Source: Microbacterium testaceum (GTDB lineage: Bacteria > Actinomycetota > Actinomycetes > Actinomycetales > Microbacteriaceae). From it: 64,000 bases of DNA. This document shows positions 1 to 9,754 of the stretch, one piece after another. Numbering within the stretch: the stretch's first letter is position 1; every line of letters starts with the position of its first letter. The notes beneath the pieces are model-generated. The model saw nothing but the letters and a program-made list of their open reading frames with translations, searched no databases and had not been told where the DNA came from. The DNA is taken from positions 620,001-684,000 of the forward strand of contig NZ_BJML01000001.1 of NCBI RefSeq assembly GCF_006539145.1. The letters run 5' to 3'. A program made the position numbers and the translations under genes.

Positions 1-1
1 C

Positions 2-568
2 CTCTACGACATTCCCGGTCGAACCGGTGTGCCCATCAAGTACGAGACGATCCTGCGTCTCGCCAAGCACCCGAACATCCTCGCCATCAAGGACGCCAAG
101 GGCGACTTCAGCGAGGTCAGCCGCGTGCTGAACCAGACCGACCTCATGTACTTCTCGGGAGACGACGCCAACGTGCTGCCGCACCTGTCGATCGGGGCTT
201 CCGGTCTCATCGGTGTGACGGCGAACATCACCGCGACGCCCTACCGCACGATCGTGGACGCCGTGAACGCGGGCGATCTGGCCTCGGCCACGGCCGCGCA
301 CAAGAGTCTCGAGCCGCTGGTCCGCGCCGTCATGACGCACGTGCCCGGCACGGTCGCGGCGAAGTACATCCTGCACGGCCTCGGCCGCATCGGCAGCCCG
401 CGCGTCCGCCTGCCCCTCGTCGGGCCGGAGGAGTGGGAAGCCGCCGTCATCGAAGACGAGCTGGCCCTGGTGAAGGACGTGGCCGGCGCCGACTTCTCCA
501 ACTTCCGCCCCGACCGCAACGCGGCCGCCGGCGGTGCCCTGCCGAAGGTGCACGGCACCACGAGATAA
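2..568 (+). CDS. dapA: 4-hydroxy-tetrahydrodipicolinate synthase, 3' part
   Basis: This is the C-terminal 188 residues of DapA, which condenses pyruvate with aspartate semialdehyde in the lysine/diaminopimelate pathway. The reading frame is already open at base 2, so the N-terminus lies upstream of the window. Visible motifs are YDIPGRTG near the fragment start, carrying the proton-relay tyrosine, and ILAIKDAKGD, carrying the Schiff-base lysine. The following gene is RNase J, the usual actinobacterial dapA-rnj order. The family assignment is firm; only the start is missing. Confidence 0.95.
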   Translation, partial: LYDIPGRTGVPIKYETILRLAKHPNILAIKDAKGDFSEVSRVLNQTDLMYFSGDDANVLPHLSIGASGLIGVTANITATPYRTIVDAVNAGDLASATAAHKSLEPLVRAVMTHVPGTVAAKYILHGLGRIGSPRVRLPLVGPEEWEAAVIEDELALVKDVAGADFSNFRPDRNAAAGGALPKVHGTTR

Positions 569-611
569 GCATCGGCGTCCGCCGAACCGCGGCCAGGGAC
601 GCCACACGAAG

Positions 612-639
612 GGATGCCGCGAGGCGGCATCCGAGGAGG
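612..639 (+). promoter_or_regulatory. Hairpin abutting the rnj ribosome-binding site
   Basis: A perfect 9-bp stem (GGATGCCGC at 612-620 with GCGGCATCC at 624-632, loop GAG) is followed directly by the strong Shine-Dalgarno GAGGAGG at 633-639, 5 nt before the rnj ATG. It could act as a partial terminator after dapA, or place rnj translation or mRNA decay under structural control. The second role is inference. Confidence 0.5.
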
Positions 640-644
640 CTCAT

Positions 645-2321
645 ATGCCCACTACCCCGCTCGACCCGCCGGCGCTGGCCGCCGGAACCCTCCGCGTCAT
701 CCCGCTCGGCGGTCTCGGCGAAGTCGGCCGCAACATGACCGTGTTCGAGTACGACGGGAAGCTGCTCGTCGTCGACTGCGGTGTGCTGTTCCCCGAGGAG
801 CACCAGCCCGGCGTCGACCTGATCCTGCCCGACTTCGAGCCCATCAAGCACCGCCTCGACGACATCGTCGGCGTCGTGCTGACGCACGGACACGAAGACC
901 ACATCGGCGCGGTTCCCTACCTGCTGAAGCTCAAGAGCGACATCCCCCTCATCGGTTCCGGCCTCACGCTGGCGCTCATCGAGGCGAAGCTCAAAGAGCA
1001 CCGCATCCGGCCGTACACCCTGACGGTGAAAGAAGGCCAGCTCGAGAAGGTCGGCCCGTTCGATCTCGAGTTCATCGCCGTGAACCACTCCATCCCCGAT
1101 GCCCTCGCGGTCGCGATCCGCACGCCCGCGGGTCTCGTGCTGGCCACGGGCGACTTCAAGATGGACCAGCTGCCCCTCGACGGTCGGATCACCGACCTCC
1201 GTGCCTTCGCCCGCTTGGGTGAGGAGGGCGTCGACCTCTTCCTCGTCGACTCCACCAACGCCGACGTCCCCGGGTTCACCCCCACGGAGCGGGGCATCGG
1301 TCCCGTGCTCGACCAGGTCATCGCCCGCGCTCCGCGTCGCGTGGTGGTCGCGAGCTTCTCGAGCCACGTGCACCGCGTGCAGCAGGTGCTCGACGCCGCC
1401 CACGCGAACGGCCGCCGCGTCGCGCTCCTCGGTCGCAGTATGGTGCGCAACATGGGCATCGCGGCCGATCTGGGCTACTTGAACGTCCCCGATGGCGTGC
1501 TGATCGACTACAAGAAGGCGCGCGATCTTCCCGACGACCAGATCGTCTACATGTCGACCGGTTCGCAGGGTGAGCCGATGGCCGTGCTCAGTCGCATGGC
1601 CAACCTCGACCACGCGATCGAGCCGGGCGAGGGCGACACGATCATCCTGGCATCCAGCCAGATCCCCGGGAACGAGAACGCGATCTACCGTGTGATCGAC
1701 GGTCTGACGAAGCTCGGGGCGACCGTGGTGCACAAGGGCAACGCCAAGGTGCACGTCTCGGGCCACGCTGCTGCCGGCGAGCTGCTCTACTGCTACAACA
1801 TCCTCAAGCCCAAGAACGTGCTGCCCGTGCACGGCGAGTACCGCCACCTCATGGCCAATGCCAAGCTCGCGCGTGAGACCGGTATCGCCGAGGAGAACAC
1901 GATCCTCGGTGAGAACGGCACGGTCGTCGACCTGCGCGACGGCGTCGCGAAGGTCGTCGGTCAGATGGACATCGGCTTCGTCTACGTCGACGGCTCGTCG
2001 GTCGGCGAGATCACGGATGCCGACCTCAAGGACCGCCGCATCCTCGGCGAAGAGGGCTTCATCTCGGTCATCGTCGTCGTCGACTCGGCGACCGGCAAGA
2101 TCGTCTCCGGCCCCGACATCCACGCGCGAGGTGTCGCGGAAGACGACAAGGTCTTCGACAGCGTCAAACCGAAGATCGCCGCGGCGCTGGCCGAGGCGGC
2201 GAAGTCGGGCGTCAGCGACAACCATGCTCTCTCGCAGGTGGTCCGCCGCACGATCGGACGCTGGGTCAATCAGTCGCTTCGTCGTCGGCCCATGATCGTG
2301 CCGATGGTCATCGAGGCCTGA
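645..2321 (+). CDS. rnj: Ribonuclease J
   Basis: This 558-residue metallo-beta-lactamase/beta-CASP ribonuclease has the 5'-exo and endonuclease activity of RNase J in mRNA turnover and rRNA maturation. The zinc-binding motif THGHEDH is near residue 84, and PLGGLGEVGRNM near the N-terminus is typical of the family. The beta-CASP and C-terminal domains run to the end, and the length is normal for actinobacterial RNase J. The start at 645 was chosen because GAGGAGG precedes it at the right distance; the frame is open further upstream but is not RNase-like there. It sits downstream of dapA and ends at a strong terminator. Confidence 0.95.
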   Translation: MPTTPLDPPALAAGTLRVIPLGGLGEVGRNMTVFEYDGKLLVVDCGVLFPEEHQPGVDLILPDFEPIKHRLDDIVGVVLTHGHEDHIGAVPYLLKLKSDIPLIGSGLTLALIEAKLKEHRIRPYTLTVKEGQLEKVGPFDLEFIAVNHSIPDALAVAIRTPAGLVLATGDFKMDQLPLDGRITDLRAFARLGEEGVDLFLVDSTNADVPGFTPTERGIGPVLDQVIARAPRRVVVASFSSHVHRVQQVLDAAHANGRRVALLGRSMVRNMGIAADLGYLNVPDGVLIDYKKARDLPDDQIVYMSTGSQGEPMAVLSRMANLDHAIEPGEGDTIILASSQIPGNENAIYRVIDGLTKLGATVVHKGNAKVHVSGHAAAGELLYCYNILKPKNVLPVHGEYRHLMANAKLARETGIAEENTILGENGTVVDLRDGVAKVVGQMDIGFVYVDGSSVGEITDADLKDRRILGEEGFISVIVVVDSATGKIVSGPDIHARGVAEDDKVFDSVKPKIAAALAEAAKSGVSDNHALSQVVRRTIGRWVNQSLRRRPMIVPMVIEA

Positions 2322-2328
2322 TCCGCCT

Positions 2329-2367
2329 CGAAGCGCCGCGGGTTCGCCCGCGGCGCTTCGTCGTTCC
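2329..2367 (+). terminator. Intrinsic terminator of rnj
   Basis: A perfect 14-bp stem (2329-2342 with 2347-2360) with a TTCG tetraloop begins 7 nt after the rnj stop, followed by a short T-containing tail. The next gene has its own promoter. Confidence 0.8.
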
Positions 2368-2392
2368 CGCCCCGCGCGCGGACGACGCTCGA

Positions 2393-2404
2393 TATCATGC
2401 GGGC
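2393..2404 (+). promoter_or_regulatory. Leaderless promoter -10 (TATCAT)
   Basis: TATCAT at 2393-2398 lies 6 nt before the ATG at 2405. The expected transcription start therefore coincides with the start codon, and no Shine-Dalgarno is present. Confidence 0.6.
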
Positions 2405-2896
2405 ATGCCCGGTCTCCCGATCCGTGCGGCGCTCCCCTCAGACGGCGCCTTCCTCGCCGACATGACGGTGGAGGCCGCCACCTGGCGTGCCGGTGTCTCG
2501 AGGCCGCGTCACGAGATCGTGAGCAGCGCGGAGCACCGTCGGTACATCTCGGGGTGGATGCGTCCCGGGGATGCGGGATTCGTCGCCGAGTCGCCGAGCG
2601 GCGAGCCCGTCGGGGCGGCGTGGTACCGCATGCTTCCGCGTGACGAGCCCGGCTTCGGGTGGGTCGGTACGGGGGTACCCGAGCTCATCATCGGTGTGCG
2701 CCCCGTCTGGCGCGCGCACGGCACCGGGCGCGCGCTGCTGCAGCGCCTCGTCGACCACGCCCGCGCACAGGGGTACGCGCGGATCAGCTTGAGCGTCGAG
2801 CGCGACAATTTCGCGGTGTCGCTGTACCGGTCCGAGGGCTTCGCTGTGGTGCGGAAGGGGATGGGGCGCGACGTCATGGTCAAGCGCCTGGCCTGA
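2405..2896 (+). CDS. GNAT family N-acetyltransferase
   Basis: This 163-residue single-domain GNAT protein should transfer an acetyl group from acetyl-CoA to an amine; the substrate cannot be read from the sequence. The acetyl-CoA-binding region ([18 protein letters not shown], an R/Q-x-x-G-x-G/A type loop) is around residues 98-115. The C-terminal motif [17 protein letters not shown] is typical of the fold. It stands alone between rnj and ftsK and appears to be translated from a leaderless message. Confidence 0.8.
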   Translation: MPGLPIRAALPSDGAFLADMTVEAATWRAGVSRPRHEIVSSAEHRRYISGWMRPGDAGFVAESPSGEPVGAAWYRMLPRDEPGFGWVGTGVPELIIGVRPVWRAHGTGRALLQRLVDHARAQGYARISLSVERDNFAVSLYRSEGFAVVRKGMGRDVMVKRLA

Positions 2897-2946
2897 AGTC
2901 CGCGTCGGTACCCCGGAATGTCGGAGGTCCGGCCTACCGTGGAGGA

Positions 2947-5676
2947 ATGCCTCGTACCTCGTCACCGTCCGGCGGCCGCGCTCCCGCCAAGGGGTCGTCG
3001 CGCGCGAAGGCCGCCGCCCCCGCGTCGAAGCGCGCCGCTCCGGCACCCAAACGCTACGTCGACGAGCCTGAGAAGCCCGCCGCTGCGGTCCGTGCGTGGA
3101 TGGCCGTCGCCCACGGCGTCGGCGGCATGTTCCGCGCTTTCGGGCCCGAGAACCTCGAGCGCGATCAGCGTCGGGACGGCTTCCCGTTCTTTCTCGTGGT
3201 GCTCGCAGCTCTCGGCGCGGTGGTCGAGTGGTTCTTCATCGGGACGGATGCCGCTGCGCTGATCAGTGCATACAGCTTCGGCGGACTGGTGGGTCGGGTC
3301 GCTTTCGTTCTGCCGGTGCTGCTGCTTCTGCTCGCGGGCTGGCTGTTCCGGCATCCGGCGTCGGTGCACGACAACGGGCGCGTGGGCATCGGTTTCGCCC
3401 TGTTCATCGTGACGGTGGCAGGGTTCTGCCACGTCGCCGGCGATCGCCCCGCTCCCAACGTCGGGGGTCTGCCCGCGCTGAGCCCCGCGGGCGGGCTCGC
3501 CGGCTGGATCGTGGGTGAACCGCTCGCTCTCGTGCTCACGAACGTCGGGGCCTACATCGCCCTCTCGCTGCTCGCGGTTCTGAGCATCCTCATCCTCACC
3601 AAGACGCCGCCGAACCGCATCGGCCGCCGTCTGGGCGACCTCTACGCCTGGATGTTCGGGGCCGAGCGGGCGGAGCGCGACGACGCGACGGCGACGCAGG
3701 TGCTGCCCGTCGATGACTCCGACGAGGAGTCGAGCGAGAAATCGCTGCCGTGGTGGCGTCGCAACAAGACCGGTCGTGAAGAAGAGACCGATGGGTCTCT
3801 CGGGTCGAATGACCTGACAGAGCTGTTGTCGCCCGGAACGACGCAGGGGGGTTTCGAATCCGCCGTGGTCGAGCCCGAGTCGACCACCCGTCCGACGCCG
3901 CCGCCGTTGCCTCCGACACCCGACGCTCTGACCGAGGTCTTCGATGCCACGGCACTCGCGGGTGCCGCTACCGGCCGCGGTCTGCACGACGACTCGCCTC
4001 TCGGAGAGTCCGCCGACGACGACCTGCCCGGGATCTCGGGCCTGGGCGGCGATCACGCCGGTGCGCCCCCCGCGGCGAACTACCGCCTGCCCGCGGTCAC
4101 CGCTCTCGCCGCCGGAACGCCGCCCAAGGCGCGCTCGGCCGCGAACGACGCCGTGGTCAAGGCCATCGAGAGCGTCATGGAGCAGTTCAAGGTCGACGCA
4201 CGCGTGACCGGTTTCTCGCGCGGCCCGACCGTGACACAGTACGAGATCGAGGTCGGCCCGGGCGTCAAGGTCGAGCGCATCACTGCACTGACCAACAACA
4301 TCGCCTATGCCGTGGCCTCCAACGAGGTACGCATCCTCGCGCCCATCCCGGGCAAGAGCGCGATCGGTGTCGAGATTCCCAATGCCGACCGCGAGATCGT
4401 GACCCTGGGCGACATCCTCCGCTCGGATGCCGCGACCTCGTCGACGCATCCGATGACGATCGGTGTGGGCAAAGACGTCGGAGGCGGGTTCGTGGTCGCG
4501 AACCTCGCGAAGATGCCGCACCTTCTGGTGGCCGGTTCCACCGGCTCGGGAAAGTCGAGTTTCGTCAACTCGATGATCACGAGCCTCCTCATGCGCGCCA
4601 AACCGTCCGACGTTCGAATGGTGCTGATCGATCCGAAGCGCGTCGAGCTCACGTCGTACGCGGGTGTTCCGCACCTGATCACCCCCATCATCACGAACCC
4701 CAAGAAGGCGGCCGAGGCGCTGCAGTGGGTCGTGAAAGAGATGGACATGCGATACGACGACCTGGCGTCGTTCGGCTTCCGGCACATCGACGACTTCAAC
4801 CGTGCCGTGGTCGCCGGCGAGATCACGCTGCCAGCCGGTAGCGAGCGCGTCCTCAAGCCCTACCCTTACCTGCTGGTCGTCGTCGACGAGCTCGCCGACC
4901 TCATGATGGTCGCACCGCGTGACGTCGAGGACTCGATCGTGCGTATCACGCAGCTGGCCCGGGCCAGCGGCATCCACCTCGTCCTCGCCACCCAGCGTCC
5001 ATCGGTGGACGTCGTGACCGGTCTCATCAAGGCGAACGTGCCCTCGCGCCTCGCCTTCGCGGTGACCAGCGTCACCGATTCCCGCGTCATCCTCGACCAG
5101 CCCGGTGCCGACCGTCTGATCGGACAGGGCGACGGTCTCTTCCTGCCCATGGGGGCCTCCAAGGCCCTCCGCGTTCAGGGCGCGTGGGTGAGCGAGCAGG
5201 AGATCGAGAAGGTCGTCGCGCACGTCACGCAGCAAGCGCGTCCCGAGTACCGTTCCGACGTGCAGGCCGCGGCCGAGAAGAAAGAGATCGATGCCGACAT
5301 CGGTGACGACCTCGAATTGCTGCTCGCCGCCGCCGAACTCGTCGTGTCGACCCAGTTCGGCTCGACCTCGATGCTGCAGCGCAAGCTCCGCGTCGGCTTC
5401 GCCAAGGCCGGCCGCCTCATGGACCTCCTGGAGTCCCGAGAGATCGTCGGGCCGTCCGAGGGTTCGAAAGCGCGCGACGTCATGGTGACCAACGAACAAC
5501 TCCCCGCGGTGCTCGCGCGACTACGGGGCGACGACGCTCCAGCCGCTCCGGCGCCAGGGGCCGACGACCGTTACGGCTCCGATCCCGTCGAGGCGCAGTT
5601 CGCCGGTCTTCCCGTGGTGAACGCCGACGACGAAGAAGGCTCCGAAGACGCGTGGCAGCTGACGGGGCGCGACTGA
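2947..5676 (+). CDS. ftsK: DNA translocase FtsK/SpoIIIE
   Basis: This 909-residue septal DNA translocase clears chromosome termini from the closing septum and couples segregation to division. A basic, disordered N-terminus is followed by four membrane segments (about residues 75-230), an acidic linker, then the RecA-like motor with Walker A GSTGSGKS near residue 535 and Walker [15 protein letters not shown]-terminal winged-helix gamma domain, which binds the KOPS polarity sequence, follows. The start at 2947 follows GGAGG and a possible -10 TACCGT at 2935; the open frame extends upstream but overlaps the GNAT gene out of register. Its stop overlaps the pgsA ATG by one base. Confidence 0.95.
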   Translation: MPRTSSPSGGRAPAKGSSRAKAAAPASKRAAPAPKRYVDEPEKPAAAVRAWMAVAHGVGGMFRAFGPENLERDQRRDGFPFFLVVLAALGAVVEWFFIGTDAAALISAYSFGGLVGRVAFVLPVLLLLLAGWLFRHPASVHDNGRVGIGFALFIVTVAGFCHVAGDRPAPNVGGLPALSPAGGLAGWIVGEPLALVLTNVGAYIALSLLAVLSILILTKTPPNRIGRRLGDLYAWMFGAERAERDDATATQVLPVDDSDEESSEKSLPWWRRNKTGREEETDGSLGSNDLTELLSPGTTQGGFESAVVEPESTTRPTPPPLPPTPDALTEVFDATALAGAATGRGLHDDSPLGESADDDLPGISGLGGDHAGAPPAANYRLPAVTALAAGTPPKARSAANDAVVKAIESVMEQFKVDARVTGFSRGPTVTQYEIEVGPGVKVERITALTNNIAYAVASNEVRILAPIPGKSAIGVEIPNADREIVTLGDILRSDAATSSTHPMTIGVGKDVGGGFVVANLAKMPHLLVAGSTGSGKSSFVNSMITSLLMRAKPSDVRMVLIDPKRVELTSYAGVPHLITPIITNPKKAAEALQWVVKEMDMRYDDLASFGFRHIDDFNRAVVAGEITLPAGSERVLKPYPYLLVVVDELADLMMVAPRDVEDSIVRITQLARASGIHLVLATQRPSVDVVTGLIKANVPSRLAFAVTSVTDSRVILDQPGADRLIGQGDGLFLPMGASKALRVQGAWVSEQEIEKVVAHVTQQARPEYRSDVQAAAEKKEIDADIGDDLELLLAAAELVVSTQFGSTSMLQRKLRVGFAKAGRLMDLLESREIVGPSEGSKARDVMVTNEQLPAVLARLRGDDAPAAPAPGADDRYGSDPVEAQFAGLPVVNADDEEGSEDAWQLTGRD

Positions 5677-6263
5677 TGGCCGTGCACCCTCAGTTGCCCA
5701 ACGCGATCACCGTCGCGCGCATCGTCTGCGCGCCGATATTCCTTTGGCTGCTGCTGGCCGATGCGGGCTCTGGCGGCGGCCTCCGTTGGGCCGCGGCGGT
5801 GCTGTTCATCGTGGCGATCGCCACCGACGGCGTCGACGGATACATCGCCCGCAAGTACGACATCGTCAGCGACCTGGGCAAGCTTCTCGACCCCATCGCC
5901 GATAAAGCTCTCACCGGACTCGCCTTCATCGGTCTCTCGATCCTGGGCGAGCTTCCCTGGTGGATCACCATCGTCGTGCTTGTGCGTGAGATCGGTATCA
6001 CCGTCTATCGCTTCCTCGTGGTCAACGACCATGTCCTGGCGGCCGCCTGGATGGGCAAGCTCAAAACCGTCTTCCAAGCCATCGCTCTCTCGATCGCTCT
6101 GCTCCCGTTCGCGTCTCTGTCTGATGCGAGCGCCTGGCAGGCCACCGTCTGGTGGGGGAGCGTCATCACGATGACGATCGCGGTCATCCTGACGATCGCT
6201 TCGGGTCTCGATTACGTCGCGACCGAGGTCCGGGCGGCGCGGGCGAAGCGAGGCGCGCGGTGA
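5676..6263 (+). CDS. pgsA: CDP-alcohol phosphatidyltransferase, probable PGP synthase
   Basis: This 195-residue integral membrane enzyme probably makes phosphatidylglycerol phosphate from CDP-diacylglycerol and glycerol-3-phosphate. The family signature DGxxARx8GxxxDxxxD is complete (DGYIARKY then GKLLDPIADK, about residues 55-77), and the rest is hydrophobic helices. The start at 5676 overlaps the ftsK stop (TGATG), giving translational coupling. Its stop overlaps the next start. In actinomycetes several paralogues use this fold; position beside cinA and recA favours pgsA proper. Confidence 0.87.
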   Translation: MAVHPQLPNAITVARIVCAPIFLWLLLADAGSGGGLRWAAAVLFIVAIATDGVDGYIARKYDIVSDLGKLLDPIADKALTGLAFIGLSILGELPWWITIVVLVREIGITVYRFLVVNDHVLAAAWMGKLKTVFQAIALSIALLPFASLSDASAWQATVWWGSVITMTIAVILTIASGLDYVATEVRAARAKRGAR

Positions 6264-6787
6264 TCGACGGCGTGCCCGACGACCTCGACGAGACCCTCGT
6301 CCGCACGCCTCGCGAGAGCGCGTCGGTGCTGCTGGAACGGCTCGTCGAGCTGGGATGGACGGTCGGCGTTGCGGAGTCGCTCACCGGAGGACTTGTGGTC
6401 TCGGCGCTCGTCGACATCCCGGGCGCCTCGCGTGCCGTGCGAGGGGGAGTGGTCGCCTATGCGACCGACCTGAAGCATGGTCTGCTCGGCGTCGACCAGA
6501 CGCTCCTGGAGGCGCACGGGGCCGTGCACCCGCGCGTAGCGCGCCAGATGGCCCGCGGGGTGAGAGACGTTCTGGGCCGGGACGGCGTGCCGACCGATGT
6601 CGGGATCGCGACCACCGGCGTCGCCGGCCCGGAGGAGCAGGACGGTCAGCCGGTCGGCACCGTGCACATCGCGGTGTCCACGCCGCTGGGCACCCGGGTG
6701 GACTCGCTCGTCATCGCCGGCGACCGCGAGCGCATCCGCCGCGAGACGGCCCATCTCGCGATCCGTCGCGCATTGGCCGCCCTGTGA
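6260..6787 (+). CDS. cinA: CinA C-terminal domain amidohydrolase (PncC type)
   Basis: This 175-residue protein corresponds to the C-terminal domain of CinA, which deamidates nicotinamide mononucleotide in NAD recycling. The motif GVAESLTGG (about residue 37) and the later TGVAGPEEQDGQPVGTVHIA are diagnostic. The N-terminal molybdopterin-like domain of full CinA is absent, which is common in actinobacteria. The GTG start overlaps the pgsA stop. It sits in the classic pgsA-cinA-clgR-recA order. Confidence 0.9.
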   Translation: MIDGVPDDLDETLVRTPRESASVLLERLVELGWTVGVAESLTGGLVVSALVDIPGASRAVRGGVVAYATDLKHGLLGVDQTLLEAHGAVHPRVARQMARGVRDVLGRDGVPTDVGIATTGVAGPEEQDGQPVGTVHIAVSTPLGTRVDSLVIAGDRERIRRETAHLAIRRALAAL

Positions 6788-6792
6788 CGACA

Positions 6793-6820
6793 CCCGCTTT
6801 CCGGCTTCGAAAAAAGCGGG
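6793..6820 (+). terminator. Possible hairpin terminator after cinA
   Basis: CCCGCTTT (6793-6800) pairs with AAAGCGGG (6813-6820) just after the cinA stop. The loop is A-rich and no clear T-run follows, so termination efficiency is uncertain. Confidence 0.4.
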
Positions 6821-6883
6821 AACAAATCATGGCACATCCCGGTTTTGTCTCACGATTCCCATCCGGTGCACAGCGCGCGGCAT

Positions 6884-6921
6884 TAGGGTGACCACAGAAG
6901 GTGTTTCACAGTCGTTCACAG
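6884..6921 (+). promoter_or_regulatory. Promoter and direct repeats upstream of clgR
   Basis: A -10 like TAGGGT lies at 6884-6889. Two identical heptamers TTCACAG sit at 6905-6911 and 6915-6921, exactly 10 bp apart on one DNA face. They could be an activator or autoregulator site, but they lie downstream of the suggested -10. Confidence 0.4.
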
Positions 6922-6959
6922 CGGACGGCGACGGAATCAGCAGTGAGGAGGGCCCCAAC

Positions 6960-7268
6960 ATGATCCTGGTTCGTCAAGAGATCGGCGAAGTCCTGCGTGA
7001 CCTCCGCCAGCAGAAGGGTCGTACCCTCCGCCAGGTCGCCAGCCGTGCGAGTGTGGCCCTCGGCTACCTCAGCGAGGTCGAGCGCGGGCAGAAGGAGGCG
7101 TCGAGCGAGATCCTCGCGTCGGTCGCGGAAGCCCTCGACGTCCCCATCTCGACCATCATGCGTGAAGTCGGCGATCGACTCTCGGTGCTCGAAGGCCTCC
7201 AGACCTTCCCCGACGTGGTGCCCGACGAGCTCGTCGCCTCCGTCGAGCCCGAGCTCTCGCTCCGCTGA
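6960..7268 (+). CDS. clgR: XRE-family regulator, ClgR type
   Basis: This 102-residue helix-turn-helix protein belongs to the ClgR group, which activates clpP/clpC and stress genes in actinobacteria. The N-terminus LVRQEIGEVLRDLRQQKGRT leads into the HTH with GYLSEVERGQKEASSEIL around residues 35-52, highly characteristic of ClgR. The C-terminus ends in a short hydrophobic tail, a possible Clp recognition site. It lies between cinA and DUF3046-recA, the standard position. Confidence 0.9.
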   Translation: MILVRQEIGEVLRDLRQQKGRTLRQVASRASVALGYLSEVERGQKEASSEILASVAEALDVPISTIMREVGDRLSVLEGLQTFPDVVPDELVASVEPELSLR

Positions 7269-7277
7269 TCGACGCTC

Positions 7278-7502
7278 GTGCGTCGTAGTGAGTTCGACCG
7301 CGCCGTCAGTGATGAGTTCGGCGCACGAGGCGGCTCGCTGTTGACAGACCTTGTGCTGTCGGCCGTGGGTGGGCGTACGAGCGTCGACGCTCTCTCCGCC
7401 GGCGTCGATCCGCGCGACGTCTGGCTCGCGCTGTGCGAAGAGACCGACGTCCCCGCTGATCGTCGTTACGGAGTCGGCCGGCTGGAACCGCGGCGCTCCT
7501 GA
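7278..7502 (+). CDS. DUF3046 family protein
   Basis: This 74-residue acidic protein matches DUF3046, a small actinobacterial family almost always encoded just before recA. The N-terminus MRRSEFDRAVSDEFG and central RTSVDALSAGVDPRDVWLALC are typical. Its role is unknown; a link to recombination is suggested only by location. It starts at GTG 9 nt after the clgR stop and is probably co-transcribed with it. Confidence 0.85.
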   Translation: MRRSEFDRAVSDEFGARGGSLLTDLVLSAVGGRTSVDALSAGVDPRDVWLALCEETDVPADRRYGVGRLEPRRS

Positions 7503-7570
7503 CCCGTTCGCGTCCGCTGCGGCGCGCCGCTGAGGATTTCGGCTCTCGGTGTCTGCTCGTCGGCGTGTCA

Positions 7571-7586
7571 TCGAATCTACGTTCGA
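7571..7586 (+). promoter_or_regulatory. LexA (SOS) box upstream of recA
   Basis: TCGAATCTACGTTCGA differs by one base from the actinobacterial SOS palindrome TCGAAC-N4-GTTCGA. A -10 like TAGGCT at 7595-7600 places the box over the -35 region. The box is 199 bp before recA, leaving a leader of roughly 180 nt. Confidence 0.85.
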
Positions 7587-7604
7587 TACGGGCGTAGGCT
7601 CCTG

Positions 7605-7785
7605 CACATCAGGTTTCGTTCCTGACGTCTCCCCAGTTAGGGGCTTCTCCGCAGCCGATGTCGGAGGCCCTCTCTAACGTGGGAAACGTCGAACGACACC
7701 CTGAACGCCTTGTCGGGCAGGCCCACCGTCGGTGGGAGGCTCGACAGCCTATAGGCGACCGGAACGCGAGAAGAAAGAAGACGTC
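7605..7785 (+). other. Long structured 5' leader of recA
   Basis: About 180 nt without a convincing gene lie between the SOS promoter and recA. Visible structures are an imperfect long stem spanning about 7631-7683, CCCACC/GGTGGG at 7722-7736, and AGGCT/AGCCT at 7737-7750. They suggest a folded leader, but no known riboswitch is recognised. Confidence 0.4.
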
Positions 7786-8837
<1,052 letters not shown>

Positions 8838-8838
<1 letters not shown>

Positions 8839-9716
8839 TGACCGACGACACGTGGAGCCCCGGTCGTCGGCCCTCCGCGGGAGCGGGTGACGACCGGAGC
8901 TTCGCTGACGCCGACGAGCGGGACAAGTCGAAAGACGGGGGCAGTCTCGAGGAGTTCTCGGTGCGCGATGGGATTCAGGCCGTCGACGACACCCGCCTCG
9001 CTCCCATCATCCCTCTCTTCGGCACGGGTGCACAGCCGGGTGGAGAGCACCCCTCGCGTCGGCAGGTCGTCGAGGACACACCGGGCGGAATGCCCCGAGC
9101 CGAGGTGACGGCGACGCCCGGCGTCGGCCGTCCCCACCTCTCGGTCGTCGATGACGACCGCGACGACGCAGGATCGTCGCCGGGCCGGGTCGAGATTCGT
9201 GAACAGGCGGAGGCGATACTTCTGCGCAAGCTCCGTTCTCGATCTCTTTCGCTGTCCGAGGCGCGTGCCGTCGTGCGCGGCGTCGATGGTGCCGATGATT
9301 CCCTTGCGGACGAACTCGTCGACCACTTCGTCGACCTCGGGTACCTCGACGACGCGGCGTTCGCCGAGCAACTCGCGATGTCAGCCGTCGAGCGCAAAGG
9401 CGAGGGGCGGCGCGCCGTCGCTGAGACGCTGCGCAAGCGCGGCATCCCGAGGGAGGTAGCCGAAGAGACCCTCGCCGCTCTTCCCGACGACGACGCCGAA
9501 CGTGCGCTCGACTTCGCGCGGTCGAAGGTTCGTGGGGTGGAGGGCAAGGAGTACGACGCCGCCCTGCGGAGGCTCGCGGGCCAGCTGTCGCGGCGCGGGT
9601 ACCCGTCGTCGGTAGCTCTCCCGGCCGCGAGGACAGCCCTCGAAGAAGCCGGGATCGGGCGTAGCCGGTCGTTCTCGCGGCCGTCGTCGGGCGTGAGGTT
9701 CAGCCCCGACCAGTGA
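8838..9716 (+). CDS. recX: Regulatory protein RecX with N-terminal extension
   Basis: RecX inhibits RecA filament extension and ATPase activity. The conserved three-helix repeats start near residue 117 (EQAEAILLRKLRSRSLS) and include LADELVDHFVDLGYLDDAAFAE and RRAVAETLRKRGI. The first ~115 residues are acidic, low-complexity and unlike core RecX, making the protein 292 residues against roughly 150-220 usually. The ATG overlaps the recA stop, so translation is coupled; I see no better internal start at the domain boundary. Confidence 0.9.
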
Positions 9717-9754
9717 CGTCGGGGCACTCGTCGTCGACGCCGGTTCTCGGAACC

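Noticed and set aside
447-2225. Long minus-strand open frame antisense to rnj
   Set aside because: It is the GC-rich shadow of RNase J: His/Asp/Arg-biased composition, no family motif, while the plus strand encodes a clear enzyme.
2962-5499. 845-codon minus-strand open frame antisense to ftsK
   Set aside because: Composition typical of antisense to high-GC coding; FtsK motifs are intact on the other strand.
7605-7785. Known riboswitch in the recA leader
   Set aside because: Stems are imperfect and match no riboswitch class I can recognise.
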